A program made the position numbers and the translations under genes. A stretch of DNA of 37,721 nt from Leptospiraceae bacterium (GTDB lineage Bacteria > Spirochaetota > Leptospiria > Leptospirales > Leptonemataceae). Positions within the stretch are counted from its first letter, which is position 1. Every line of letters starts with the position of its first letter. The stretch lies in the NCBI GenBank assembly GCA_020441005.1, contig JAGRNA010000065.1, positions 1-37,721 on the forward strand, written 5' to 3'. The notes under the pieces are model-generated. The model searched no databases, was not told the origin of the DNA, and saw only the letters and a list, made by a program, of their open reading frames with translations. This document shows positions 18,187 to 26,388 of this stretch, piece after piece.

Positions 18187-18544
18187 GCAATTCGCTGATT
18201 TCCGCCTGCAGTACCCGGCTCTGATTATTGACACCGCCCGTAATAAAACAATGCGGACAGCCATAGATATGCACCTGTCGTTTGGTCTGATTCGGTCGCT
18301 CCTTATCCATGGCACACATCAGATATTCATCAGCTGCCAACGGTGTACGACAAACCGGACACATTCGGTGGTCAACTCTGATTCGGGAACGGTCGTTAAA
18401 AGGATCTGTTTTGCGCCCTTTTTTAATGCGCTGGTCTGCCTCGAGACTCAAATCAATGCCATCCATTTGAGACTTGGCATGCACCAGATTGATAAAAATC
18501 AAGGCACCGACTACCAGACCCAGTAATGTAATGATGCCCATCAT
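18179..18544 (-). CDS. Small membrane protein with zinc ribbon
   Basis: 121 residues, not recognised. One N-terminal membrane helix (about 3-21) is followed by a basic linker and a four-Cys metal site formed by CPVC and CPHC about 34 residues apart, a zinc-ribbon pattern. Its ATG shares one base with the DUF721 stop (TAATG), so translation is probably coupled to dciA. It lies where Leptospira has gyrB. A link to DNA replication is suggested only by position. Confidence 0.65.
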   Translation of the reverse strand: MMGIITLLGLVVGALIFINLVHAKSQMDGIDLSLEADQRIKKGRKTDPFNDRSRIRVDHRMCPVCRTPLAADEYLMCAMDKERPNQTKRQVHIYGCPHCFITGGVNNQSRVLQAEISELHV

Positions 18545-18990
18545 TATATTTGATCCAATATGGCTTGTAATGATATCAGATTCGCATCGGAAATCGCAGG
18601 TTCTTTTGCTTCCAAAGCGGGGTCAGACTGTCTATCAATAAGGGCATATTTCGCCCGAATGTGGTGTATTGTGGGAATGGTCTGTTTAATGCGCTTTAAC
18701 AGCTCACCTTTCAGGAGAGTCACTTCCTGCACATAGGCCGGGTGATTGCAATGCACTAACATGGTATCATTGTGAATTTGCATGGGACGAGTATGCTTAG
18801 CCAGAGGGCCGGCAATTTGCGGCCAATTTGCCTGGATTCCAGCCAGTTGCCATTCCGTGGTGGTCGTATTCGTCAACCTGTCTTGTAAATAAGCAGTCAT
18901 TTCGCGCGCCTCAATCCACGCCCCACCACTGCTACTAGTATCGGGTTTGAGTCCCCGCAGATGTACCGCCGGATTCTGCTTTTTAATCAT
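18544..18990 (-). CDS. dciA: DUF721 / DciA-like helicase-loading protein
   Basis: 148 residues. The middle carries the DUF721 pattern: WPQIAGPLAKHTRPMQI, then MLVHCNHPAYVQEVTLLKGELLKRI. DciA proteins act with DnaB to load the replicative helicase in bacteria that lack DnaC. The N-terminal 30 residues are polar and probably flexible. The start overlaps recF by 8 nt and the stop overlaps the zinc-ribbon start by one base, in the order dnaA-dnaN-recF-dciA seen in Leptospira. The symbol follows the family name and not a tested function. Confidence 0.85.
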   Translation of the reverse strand: MIKKQNPAVHLRGLKPDTSSSGGAWIEAREMTAYLQDRLTNTTTTEWQLAGIQANWPQIAGPLAKHTRPMQIHNDTMLVHCNHPAYVQEVTLLKGELLKRIKQTIPTIHHIRAKYALIDRQSDPALEAKEPAISDANLISLQAILDQI

Positions 18991-20092
18991 TCCCGTGCAC
19001 CTGGCTTATTTCATGTTCCTTTCGGACTTGCAAGACCTGTCTTTGGCGACCGCTCTGCCACTGAATACCGTCCAGGTCCGGACTTGTAAAAAAGGCCTGA
19101 TTGCTATCGTACAGCATATCGATAAATACAGTGCGTCTTTGTTGATCCAGCTCGCGAATGACATCATCAACCAACAAAACCGGTTTGATACCCGTAACCA
19201 TATGTAAAAAATAATACTCAGCCATCCGCATGGCTAGAACCAGGCTGCGTTTTTGCCCCTGGCTACCATGTTCATCGATATTGTTTCCATTGAGAATAAA
19301 GAGCAAGTTATGACGATGCGGCCCTATTGTGGTATAGCCGCTGTGAACATCACGATTCAGATTCTTATGCACAGATTCAGAAAAGCTTTCTGCTTCCCGC
19401 TCATCTGCATAATCCCAGCGGCATACAACCTGATCCTGTTGACTTGAAATCGCCTGTATTTTGTTTTGTAAAATCGGGCCGAATTTCTTCAGAAACTCAA
19501 CTCGATAAGCGATCAGATTTTCAGCCGTGCTAATGAACTGTTTGTCAAAATACTCTAAATTCCGGGGCTGCATCCTGTCTTTGCGAGCCTGTTTCAAAAT
19601 CTGATTACGCTGTTTGACAATGCGGCTGTATTGCATCAAGGCATTCAAATACGATTTACTTTGATGACTAAGCAGTAAATCTACAAATCGGCGCCGGGTC
19701 AGAGGACCGCCGTTTACCAGTGCCAGATCATCCGGGCTCATAATAACACTGATCAATCTGCCAATCAAATCCTGGCGGCCTGAAAGACTCTTTCCATTTA
19801 CCTTAAAGCGTTTGGCGTGCCCTTTTTGATAAGCCACATCAAGCTTATAGAGTTGATTCTCCAGTGTGTACTCGCCGGAAACAAACCAGGAATCACCAGA
19901 TTGAAATCGTGTCAGACTACTGTCACTGGTACCACGAAAAGACTTTCCAATGGATAGCATTCCAATCGCTTCCAGAATGCTTGTTTTACCATTGGCATTG
20001 TCGCCAGTAATAAATACGGTTCCGTTATTAAAACGCAGGTCCAGGGCAGCATAGCTGCGAAAATTCTGCAGTCGCAGCCGGTCTAACTGCAT
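18983..20092 (-). CDS. recF: DNA replication and repair protein RecF
   Basis: 369 residues, normal length. This SMC-like ATPase loads RecA at ssDNA gaps with RecO and RecR. Visible features are LRLQNFRSYAALDL, Walker A GDNANGKTS near residues 30-38, the RecF block MSPDDLALVNGGPLTRRRFVDLLL (broken here as MSPDDLALV and RRRFVDLLL), the ABC signature region GSQGQKRSL, and Walker B PVLLVDDV followed by ELD. The gene begins 7 nt after the dnaN stop and overlaps the DUF721 start. Confidence 0.96.
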   Translation of the reverse strand: MQLDRLRLQNFRSYAALDLRFNNGTVFITGDNANGKTSILEAIGMLSIGKSFRGTSDSSLTRFQSGDSWFVSGEYTLENQLYKLDVAYQKGHAKRFKVNGKSLSGRQDLIGRLISVIMSPDDLALVNGGPLTRRRFVDLLLSHQSKSYLNALMQYSRIVKQRNQILKQARKDRMQPRNLEYFDKQFISTAENLIAYRVEFLKKFGPILQNKIQAISSQQDQVVCRWDYADEREAESFSESVHKNLNRDVHSGYTTIGPHRHNLLFILNGNNIDEHGSQGQKRSLVLAMRMAEYYFLHMVTGIKPVLLVDDVIRELDQQRRTVFIDMLYDSNQAFFTSPDLDGIQWQSGRQRQVLQVRKEHEISQVHGND

Positions 20093-20099
20093 CCCTGGT

Positions 20100-21215
20100 T
20101 TACACTTTCATCGGCATAATCACCGCTGTAAACTCCGGATCTCCCTGATCCTTGATCACGGCCGGTGAACCGGAGTTACTGAACGCAAAGGCCAGCTTTT
20201 CATCACGAATAACCTTGATGATGTCTAGAATATAATTGGCATTGAAGGAGGTAAGCACTTCATCACCATCGTAATCAATATCCAGTTGATCATCGGCTTC
20301 CCCAATATCAGGAGTGGACGCGGATATGGTCAAGGCATCCTTTTGAAAGGAAAGTTTGACCTGCTTGCTGGGTTCTGTGGCCATTACCGATACTTGCTTC
20401 AAGCAGCTTTCCAAATAAGCCTTGTCAATCGTAACCGAATGCTCCAGAGTCTTTGGAATCACCATATTATAGTCCGGATACTGCCCATCGAGCAATTTGC
20501 TGATAAAGTCGATTTGACCAATTCGAAAGTGGATCTGCTTTTCAGCAGCATTATATCCTACTTTAGTTTTCAGTGAGGCCTCTAACAGCTTTTGCAATTC
20601 GCGTATAGCCTTGTTTGGTACAATAATTCCGGCCTGAAAGGGCAGCTCTGATGGAAAATCTCGCTGTATCAACGACAGCCGTCGACCGTCTGTCGCAACA
20701 AAATCAACTTTATTGCCTATGTTTTTAATAAACAAGCCATTAAATACAAAGCGTTGATCTTCGGTTGCAACAGAATAAATTGTTTTACGGATCATTTCGA
20801 TCAACAGCTCGGGCGGTACTGCAGTGAACTCTTTTTCATTCATTGTGGGCAGCGGCGGATATTCGCTGCTAGATGTGCCGACTAAAGTGATGTGCGCCTT
20901 GCTTGTACCTTCTGCATCCGTTAACGAAACTTTGGTATCATCAGTAATGCTGAACAAGATTTTTTCTGCTCTAAATTCTCGGATAGATTGAGACAGCTTT
21001 TTAGCTGGCAAGGCTATGGAGCCAGGCTCCAAAACCCTGGCAGCCAAGCGGGTTTTGATTCCAATCTCAAGATCGGTGGAAGTCAGAGTCAGAATATCAT
21101 CTTTTGCTTCCAGGTGGATGGAGGAGATAATCGATCGGATTTCTCTGGTCGAGATAATACTTTCGGTAATGGCAATGCTCTTAAAAAAATCATTTTGATT
21201 TACTTCAAACTTCAT
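20100..21215 (-). CDS. dnaN: DNA polymerase III beta sliding clamp
   Basis: 371 residues, the usual length, with three tandem clamp folds. The N-terminus MKFEVNQNDFFKSI, the central FVATDGRRLSLIQRDF and the C-terminal PAVIKDQGDPEFTAVIMPMKV region (ending in IMPMKV, close to the canonical M-P-M/R-L end) are diagnostic. The clamp tethers the replicative polymerase. The gene is separated from dnaA by a 246-nt spacer that contains DnaA boxes and probably its own promoter. AAAGG lies about 12 nt before the ATG. Confidence 0.97.
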   Translation of the reverse strand: MKFEVNQNDFFKSIAITESIISTREIRSIISSIHLEAKDDILTLTSTDLEIGIKTRLAARVLEPGSIALPAKKLSQSIREFRAEKILFSITDDTKVSLTDAEGTSKAHITLVGTSSSEYPPLPTMNEKEFTAVPPELLIEMIRKTIYSVATEDQRFVFNGLFIKNIGNKVDFVATDGRRLSLIQRDFPSELPFQAGIIVPNKAIRELQKLLEASLKTKVGYNAAEKQIHFRIGQIDFISKLLDGQYPDYNMVIPKTLEHSVTIDKAYLESCLKQVSVMATEPSKQVKLSFQKDALTISASTPDIGEADDQLDIDYDGDEVLTSFNANYILDIIKVIRDEKLAFAFSNSGSPAVIKDQGDPEFTAVIMPMKV

Positions 21216-21470
21216 GGATCATAAACCTTTATTATGTCTAGTACTTGTTGTTGTATAGGCCGTGTATATGTGAAAAAAACAGCTGATTCCTGTTCAATCG
21301 GGCTGTGCAGTGCAAATAAAATGAGTCGTGCGTGAAAGAAAATCAATTTTTCGGAAAGGATGCGCGCGTCAACCAACCGGATAACAACGCCGTCCCGTTT
21401 TTATCCCTCAAGCGGTTCTGACTTTTCACACATACCAGCCTTTTTTCACCTGGAAACGCACTTATCCACA
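21216..21470. other. Candidate replication origin (dnaA-dnaN spacer)
   Basis: The spacer and the end of dnaA hold two full matches to the DnaA box TTWTNCACA: TTATCCACA at 21462-21470 (overlapping the dnaA stop) and TTTTTCACA on the minus strand at 21269-21277. Two one-mismatch sites lie at 21422-21430 (CTTTTCACA) and 21442-21450 (TTTTTCACC). This spacer is a frequent oriC position. The clearest AT-rich stretch, however, lies upstream of dnaA at about 22880-22930. Confidence 0.5.
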
Positions 21471-22748
21471 GTTTATCCTTAGTTTTTGCACAATTGCCTG
21501 TAGATTATCCTGGAATCCTTTTTCTTTCTGGATGCGGCGATTGACATTTTTTTCAGCATTGATGACTGTGGTGTGGTCACTTTTACGAAAGAAGCGGGCA
21601 ATGGCCGTTTTATTGTAATTAGAATACTCTACAGACAGGTACATGGCAATATGACGCGGTAGTGTAAACTCTGCTTTTCTGGAAGAACCGCGCATATCCT
21701 CCAGTCCAATATTGTAAAACTCACTCACTGTTTCTGCAATTTGTTGTATGGTGTAGATAGGCTCTTCGTTATCACCCAATGCATCCAGGGAAAACTGACG
21801 TAACTGATTCAGACTTTTCAGTTTGACTCCCTTCTGTTCCATAAAGTAGACACGATTCAGCAAGGTGTCTAGCTCGCGCATACTTTTGATTTTTTGTTTT
21901 AGCATGCTTTTTAACAAGGCTTCATTCAGACTGAGACCCAATTGAGCCAGCTTCCATTCCGTGAATTTTTCTATTAAATATGCGTCGGGATCCTGGATAT
22001 GCACTTCCAACCCGGACAAAATTCGACTAAGCATATTTTCCTTCAACGGAATGCTGCTCGCCGACTTATGGGCGCTTAAAATGAGTTGTTTGCCGGAATC
22101 GTAAAAGTGATTAAAGATATGAAAGAATTCTTCAGTGATGGTTCGGCTGCTTCCGGTGATTTCATCAAAATGTTCAACAATCAAGATATCATTTTTTTTA
22201 ATACTTTTCTTGAACTCCAGTATTGTTTTCTGCGCCAACTGTTGAGAGATTTCATCTTGCAAATCGCGGTAGGTGGTATAATAGACATTGAGTCCGGATT
22301 GCATGGAATCAATGGTATGCACCAAACCATGGATTAAATGCGTCTTGCCGTTGCCAGGTCTGCCAATCAGTACAAAAGGATTGCTTTTCCCGGGTTGCAA
22401 ACACACTGCATCGCTGGCTAGCATTGCCATCCGGTTGGATGAGCTGCCCATAAAGCGATCCATTGTATATTCCGGATGCAGCCAACTTCGAATAAATTTA
22501 CGCGTCGGGGCAGTGCTGGACCATTGTAGTTTCAGTCGGGAATCGAGTTGGCTTTGCAGGCGTCGTTCTATCTTGCGTTTTAATTCCGGCCGTATGCGAG
22601 CCAGTATGGCCTTGCTATCCAAAGAGAGCTGAATAACACTTTGCTGCTGTACGCTCCTGGGTAAGGAAACATGCAGGAGTGAATCAAATATATCTTCTGG
22701 TATTTCGCTTTTAAGCTCCTCCAGAGTTTTTTTCCATTGTTTTTTCAA
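21462..22748 (-). CDS. dnaA: Chromosomal replication initiator DnaA (divergent AAA+ motifs)
   Basis: 428 residues, short for DnaA because the domain II linker is small. Domain I is about 1-70. The AAA+ part has Walker A GRPGNGKTHL (Lys135) and an initiator-specific helix near YRDLQDEISQQL. The Walker B site reads ILIVEHFDE (188-196) where DnaA normally has DD. Sensor I reads SAHK (225-228) instead of a form like TSDR. Arg242 is at the arginine-finger place and Arg291 is sensor II. Domain IV keeps the DNA-binding signature SDHTTVINA (390-398). Position, domain IV and overall similarity make the assignment firm. The most likely start is TTG 22748, since an in-frame stop lies 30 nt upstream and no ATG fits. 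Confidence 0.93.
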   Translation of the reverse strand: MKKQWKKTLEELKSEIPEDIFDSLLHVSLPRSVQQQSVIQLSLDSKAILARIRPELKRKIERRLQSQLDSRLKLQWSSTAPTRKFIRSWLHPEYTMDRFMGSSSNRMAMLASDAVCLQPGKSNPFVLIGRPGNGKTHLIHGLVHTIDSMQSGLNVYYTTYRDLQDEISQQLAQKTILEFKKSIKKNDILIVEHFDEITGSSRTITEEFFHIFNHFYDSGKQLILSAHKSASSIPLKENMLSRILSGLEVHIQDPDAYLIEKFTEWKLAQLGLSLNEALLKSMLKQKIKSMRELDTLLNRVYFMEQKGVKLKSLNQLRQFSLDALGDNEEPIYTIQQIAETVSEFYNIGLEDMRGSSRKAEFTLPRHIAMYLSVEYSNYNKTAIARFFRKSDHTTVINAEKNVNRRIQKEKGFQDNLQAIVQKLRINCG

Positions 22749-23051
22749 ATCAATAGCCTGAGCAAAATTCCGATCTAGAAAGTGAATCTGTTGGCCTCTT
22801 TTGAATCAACACAAATTTCCTGTCGATCGCTAGAATTTCGTAAAAAAGAGTACCCATGTCTGCCATGAGACATAATGTTCTTTTTAATATTTACTAAATA
22901 TTATTAGTGAATCAAAAATATCTTATGTCTGATTGCTGCAATCTTGCAGACCGACTTTTTGTCACGCCACAGATGCAGGCAGACAAATTGCTTGTCAAAT
23001 TGCAACTATGCGCGGATATAGACCACCAGGGGACATAAAGAGGGCCTGAAT
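22749..23051. promoter_or_regulatory. Divergent dnaA/pgk control region, AT-rich
   Basis: 303 nt between the divergent dnaA and pgk starts. An AT-rich core contains the near-perfect dyad TAATATTTA-C-TAAATATTA (22885-22903). Closer to pgk, CAAATTGC is directly repeated 12 bp apart (22984-22991 and 22996-23003). A possible pgk promoter is TTGTCA (22992-22997), 17 nt, GATATA (23015-23020). AAAGAGGG (23037-23044) is the pgk ribosome site. No open reading frame of note was seen. The region could hold an unwinding element of the origin or dnaA autoregulation sites. Confidence 0.45.
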
Positions 23052-24257
23052 ATGGGTATACGTAAATTAAGCATAAAAGACATTGATAGTATAAAATCCA
23101 AAACTGTGAAAATGAGAGTCGATTTTAATGTGCCATTGAGAAACGGGCAGGTTGAAAATGACAAGCGTCTGAGGGCCAGTTTGCCATCGATCCAGTATTT
23201 GCTCGGACAAGGCGCGCGCCTGGTTTTAATGTCGCATCTGGGGCGACCCAAGGGTGAAGTAAAGCCGGAATTGAGTCTCGCTCCAGTAGCTGAAAAGCTC
23301 GGTCAATTGTTGGGCCAAAGGGTACAATTTGTGGAGCAATGCATCGGTAACCCGGCCCAAGAAGCAGCGTCTAAATTGCAGGATGGCGAAGTCCTTTTAT
23401 TGGAAAACTTGCGTTTTCACAAGCAAGAAACAGACAATGATCCTGACTTTGCAAAAGATCTGGCCCAGGGGGTCGATGTTTATGTAAATGACGCCTTTGG
23501 AACTGCTCATCGCGCACATGCGTCAACGGCCGGTATAACCGAATACATTGATGTTTGCGCCGCTGGTCTGCTCATGCAAAAAGAGCTGGAATTTTTAGGG
23601 CGGGCGGTCGCCAATCCTGAGCATCCATTTGTGGTGATCAGCGGCGGGGCCAAGATATCTGACAAGATTACCATGATTCGTAATATGTTGCCCAAGGTGG
23701 ATCAATTGATTGTTGGCGGCGGAATGACTTACACTTTTTTAAAGGCCCAGGGCCTGGAAATTGGCAAATCCCTTTTGGAAGCGGATAAACTGGATTTGGC
23801 GCGGGAATTGATCAAGCTGGGCGGATCAAAGTTGATTTTGCCATCTGATTCCATGGCAGCCGAGACAGTGGATTTCGAAACGCGATCAGTCGGCGAACTG
23901 CAGGTGCGATCATCCACAGCCATGCAGCCTGACGAGATGGGTCTGGATATTGGGCCAGTCAGTATTGCCAGTTTCACTGAGATTATCAAGGCCGCCAGGA
24001 CTATCGTCTGGAATGGTCCGATGGGTGTTTTTGAAATCGCTGATACTGCCAAAGGAACATTTGCCATAGCCGATGCTTTGGCCGCAGCAACAGCCAAAGG
24101 CGCCACAACGATTATTGGCGGGGGGGATTCGGCCGCGGCTATTGAAAAGGCCGGATTAGCCGACAAGGTATCACATGTCTCAACCGGAGGCGGTGCGTCA
24201 CTGGAATTTCTAGAAGGCAAGGAGCTACCCGGGGTGCAGGCCCTGAGCGATGCTTAA
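23052..24257 (+). CDS. pgk: Phosphoglycerate kinase
   Basis: 401 residues. It transfers phosphate from 1,3-bisphosphoglycerate to ADP in glycolysis. Diagnostic motifs are MRVDFNVPL, LMSHLGRPKGE, ENLRFHKQET, VNDAFGTAHRAHAS, GGAKISDKI, WNGPMGVFE and the nucleotide-binding GGGDSAAAIEKAG. The strong ribosome site AAAGAGGG lies 7 nt before ATG. The stop overlaps the convergent hydrolase stop by 4 nt (TTAA). The gene stands alone, not next to gapA or tpiA. Confidence 0.97.
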   Translation: MGIRKLSIKDIDSIKSKTVKMRVDFNVPLRNGQVENDKRLRASLPSIQYLLGQGARLVLMSHLGRPKGEVKPELSLAPVAEKLGQLLGQRVQFVEQCIGNPAQEAASKLQDGEVLLLENLRFHKQETDNDPDFAKDLAQGVDVYVNDAFGTAHRAHASTAGITEYIDVCAAGLLMQKELEFLGRAVANPEHPFVVISGGAKISDKITMIRNMLPKVDQLIVGGGMTYTFLKAQGLEIGKSLLEADKLDLARELIKLGGSKLILPSDSMAAETVDFETRSVGELQVRSSTAMQPDEMGLDIGPVSIASFTEIIKAARTIVWNGPMGVFEIADTAKGTFAIADALAAATAKGATTIIGGGDSAAAIEKAGLADKVSHVSTGGGASLEFLEGKELPGVQALSDA

Positions 24258-25294
24258 AGGATCTGGTTGCGTCTTTTTATCTGATCAAAAAACCAGGCAA
24301 AGTTCTGGATCAAGGCCCATGCATCGGGGACCATGGACAGCACGCTGCCTGTGTCCCCATGCGAAATCAGTTCGGTAATACACAAGCGGCTTTGGCGTCC
24401 GAGGGACTGCAGTTTTTTATGCAATAGTATAGACTGGTCAGCGCTAATTACGTTATCGAAACGGCCGTGAATCAGACTGACTGGAATATGGACCTGGTCC
24501 AGGACGGGCATTACATTGATGGCTGCCAGGTCCTTTTGGGTCTCTGGTGACACCAGTATCTGGTCCTTTAATTCCATGCGCCAGGCCGGATCGTTCATAA
24601 TTCGGTCGTATTGGACGCTCATCAAATCATCCAGGGTGGCAATCGACTGATTTAAAACATCCAGGTCGGCATCTTTGCGGGAAGCATTGTAGATGATGGA
24701 CTGACGCAGCGCTTCTCGCAAGGCTTTCTGTTCCCCAAGTACCTGTTCAATATAGTTATAAATAACAACCAGGCGGCCGTACTCATCGGCCTCCGGATTG
24801 CTTAATAAATACTCGAGAGTAGAGTCGATTTCGGCATATCCTCCAATTAAACACAAGGCGGCCAGATGATTGGCAAGATCCGGCGCTGTGGAAGCTTTCA
24901 GAACCAGGCTGGCAGAAAATGAGGGGGCCATCACACCGGGGTTTGTATTACGACACAACTGGCGATCATAGCATAGAGCCCGACAGGCATTGGCTATTTG
25001 TTCCGGCTGACCGCGGTGTACCTGCAGTTTGGCAATGTCATCAAACTCCGGTACAATAACCCTGTAACCGCTCGCTGATAGAGCGCTTGCCAGATTAGCA
25101 ATACGCACATCTTTACGACCATGTATTGACATGCCGTGCACGAATAAAATGCAACCAAGAAACTTGCCTTTTTCAGGATATAAATCGCAATCAAAAATTG
25201 AATCTGCGTGCCGGATCCGCACAGCCTCGCCAGAATTGGTAAATTTGCGGAATTCCTGATTCCAGACAAACTGCAGGGATTTAAGAAGAGACAT
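24254..25294 (-). CDS. Alpha/beta-hydrolase-fold protein
   Basis: 346 residues with an alpha/beta hydrolase outline: oxyanion region LFVHGMSIHG (50-59), a nucleophile elbow read as APSFSASL (123-130), a candidate acid in LIHGRFDNVIS and base in LISHGDTGS. The elbow is S-F-S-A-S, so both glycines of G-x-S-x-G are Ser; Ser127 is the likely nucleophile. The substrate is unknown; esterase, lipase or acyl hydrolase are possible. It is divergent from the WYL regulator pair, with 74 nt between starts, which suggests it may be one of their targets. Confidence 0.75.
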   Translation of the reverse strand: MSLLKSLQFVWNQEFRKFTNSGEAVRIRHADSIFDCDLYPEKGKFLGCILFVHGMSIHGRKDVRIANLASALSASGYRVIVPEFDDIAKLQVHRGQPEQIANACRALCYDRQLCRNTNPGVMAPSFSASLVLKASTAPDLANHLAALCLIGGYAEIDSTLEYLLSNPEADEYGRLVVIYNYIEQVLGEQKALREALRQSIIYNASRKDADLDVLNQSIATLDDLMSVQYDRIMNDPAWRMELKDQILVSPETQKDLAAINVMPVLDQVHIPVSLIHGRFDNVISADQSILLHKKLQSLGRQSRLCITELISHGDTGSVLSMVPDAWALIQNFAWFFDQIKRRNQIL

Positions 25295-25368
25295 AATTTT
25301 TCGCTTTGAAATATTTTGAAGTCAGAAATGCTGTCCAGAAGCTTCAAGCAAGTCCAATTCGCATACCA

Positions 25369-26388
25369 ATGAATAAAGCCGAACGCATTGCCTGTTTGTA
25401 CCTCAGTTTCTTAAACGGTCAACGCTTGTCGTTCTCAAATCTGCGTAAAATGATGCCCGGCGCCTGGGATGGCAACCCGGAATCCGCCCGGCGTAAATTT
25501 GAAAGAGACAAGGATGAACTGCGCAAGCTGGGACTCAGCCTTTCTGTCGTGGAACCTGGCAGCATCGCGCAAGATGGCAGTATACAAACAGATTATGTAT
25601 ATTATTATCCGGGATCTCGCCATTCTTTACCAGATGTAACTTTATCAAGTCCGGAGGTGCAAGCATTACTGGAATCGGCCTCTGCCTGGTTAAAGGATCT
25701 GGCTGCCAGTAATTTCGACGGTCTGGATACAGAGGCCTTGTATCTGGCTTTCCTGAAGATTGCTTACAAGAAACCGGAATTGTTGCTCTCACTGCCCATG
25801 CGCGAACTGCGGCAGCGCGGCAACTTGCCCCCGGCGCAAACAAGTAATCATGACTCCATTGATTTGGTTTATACAGCAATCCTGGAAAGGCGAAAATTGA
25901 CCCTGGAGTACCAAAAGGCAAGCGGCCAATATGAAGAGTACCAAATTTGGCCCCATGGACTTTTATTGAACCAGTCTCGTTGGTGTATGGTAGCCTGGTT
26001 TGCATCTGACTCCAATTGGCGTTATTTTTACCTGGATCAAATCAAACAATGCAAACTAGAGCCAGAAACGTTTACGATCCGGCCAGGTTTTCATATTCGC
26101 AATTTTGTGATTCATCCTTTAACCGTACGAGCTCATACGGAAGAAACAGTCCAACTACGCATTCGCGCGGATTATTATGAGAATGTTTGGGAATTTTTAC
26201 ATGCGTTGCCGGAGGGTACAGTCGATGAAGATGGTGACACCTGTCGGGTACGGACAACCAATATTCGGGGCCTTTTTAGCTGGATGCTTAAACACCCGGA
26301 ATATATTACCGGCCTTGGCGATGAGCTAGTGTATCAGAAATGGCTTCAGTTTGTAAAGGACACCAGGGAATTGTATGCTCATGAATGA
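25369..26388 (+). CDS. WYL-domain transcriptional regulator (PafB/PafC type)
   Basis: About 339 residues. The N-terminal winged helix MNKAERIACLYLSFLNGQ and FERDKDELRKLG resemble PafC-like HTH proteins. The WYL domain follows, with LEYQKASGQYEEYQIWPHGL and RWCMVAWFASDSNWRYFYLDQI, and a WCX-like C-terminal part. Such proteins sense ligands, often nucleic-acid intermediates, and several regulate DNA-damage genes. ATG 25369 matches family starts; an in-frame TTG 63 nt upstream would leave only 11 nt to the hydrolase start. It overlaps the second WYL gene by 14 nt. Confidence 0.85.
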   Translation: MNKAERIACLYLSFLNGQRLSFSNLRKMMPGAWDGNPESARRKFERDKDELRKLGLSLSVVEPGSIAQDGSIQTDYVYYYPGSRHSLPDVTLSSPEVQALLESASAWLKDLAASNFDGLDTEALYLAFLKIAYKKPELLLSLPMRELRQRGNLPPAQTSNHDSIDLVYTAILERRKLTLEYQKASGQYEEYQIWPHGLLLNQSRWCMVAWFASDSNWRYFYLDQIKQCKLEPETFTIRPGFHIRNFVIHPLTVRAHTEETVQLRIRADYYENVWEFLHALPEGTVDEDGDTCRVRTTNIRGLFSWMLKHPEYITGLGDELVYQKWLQFVKDTRELYAHE

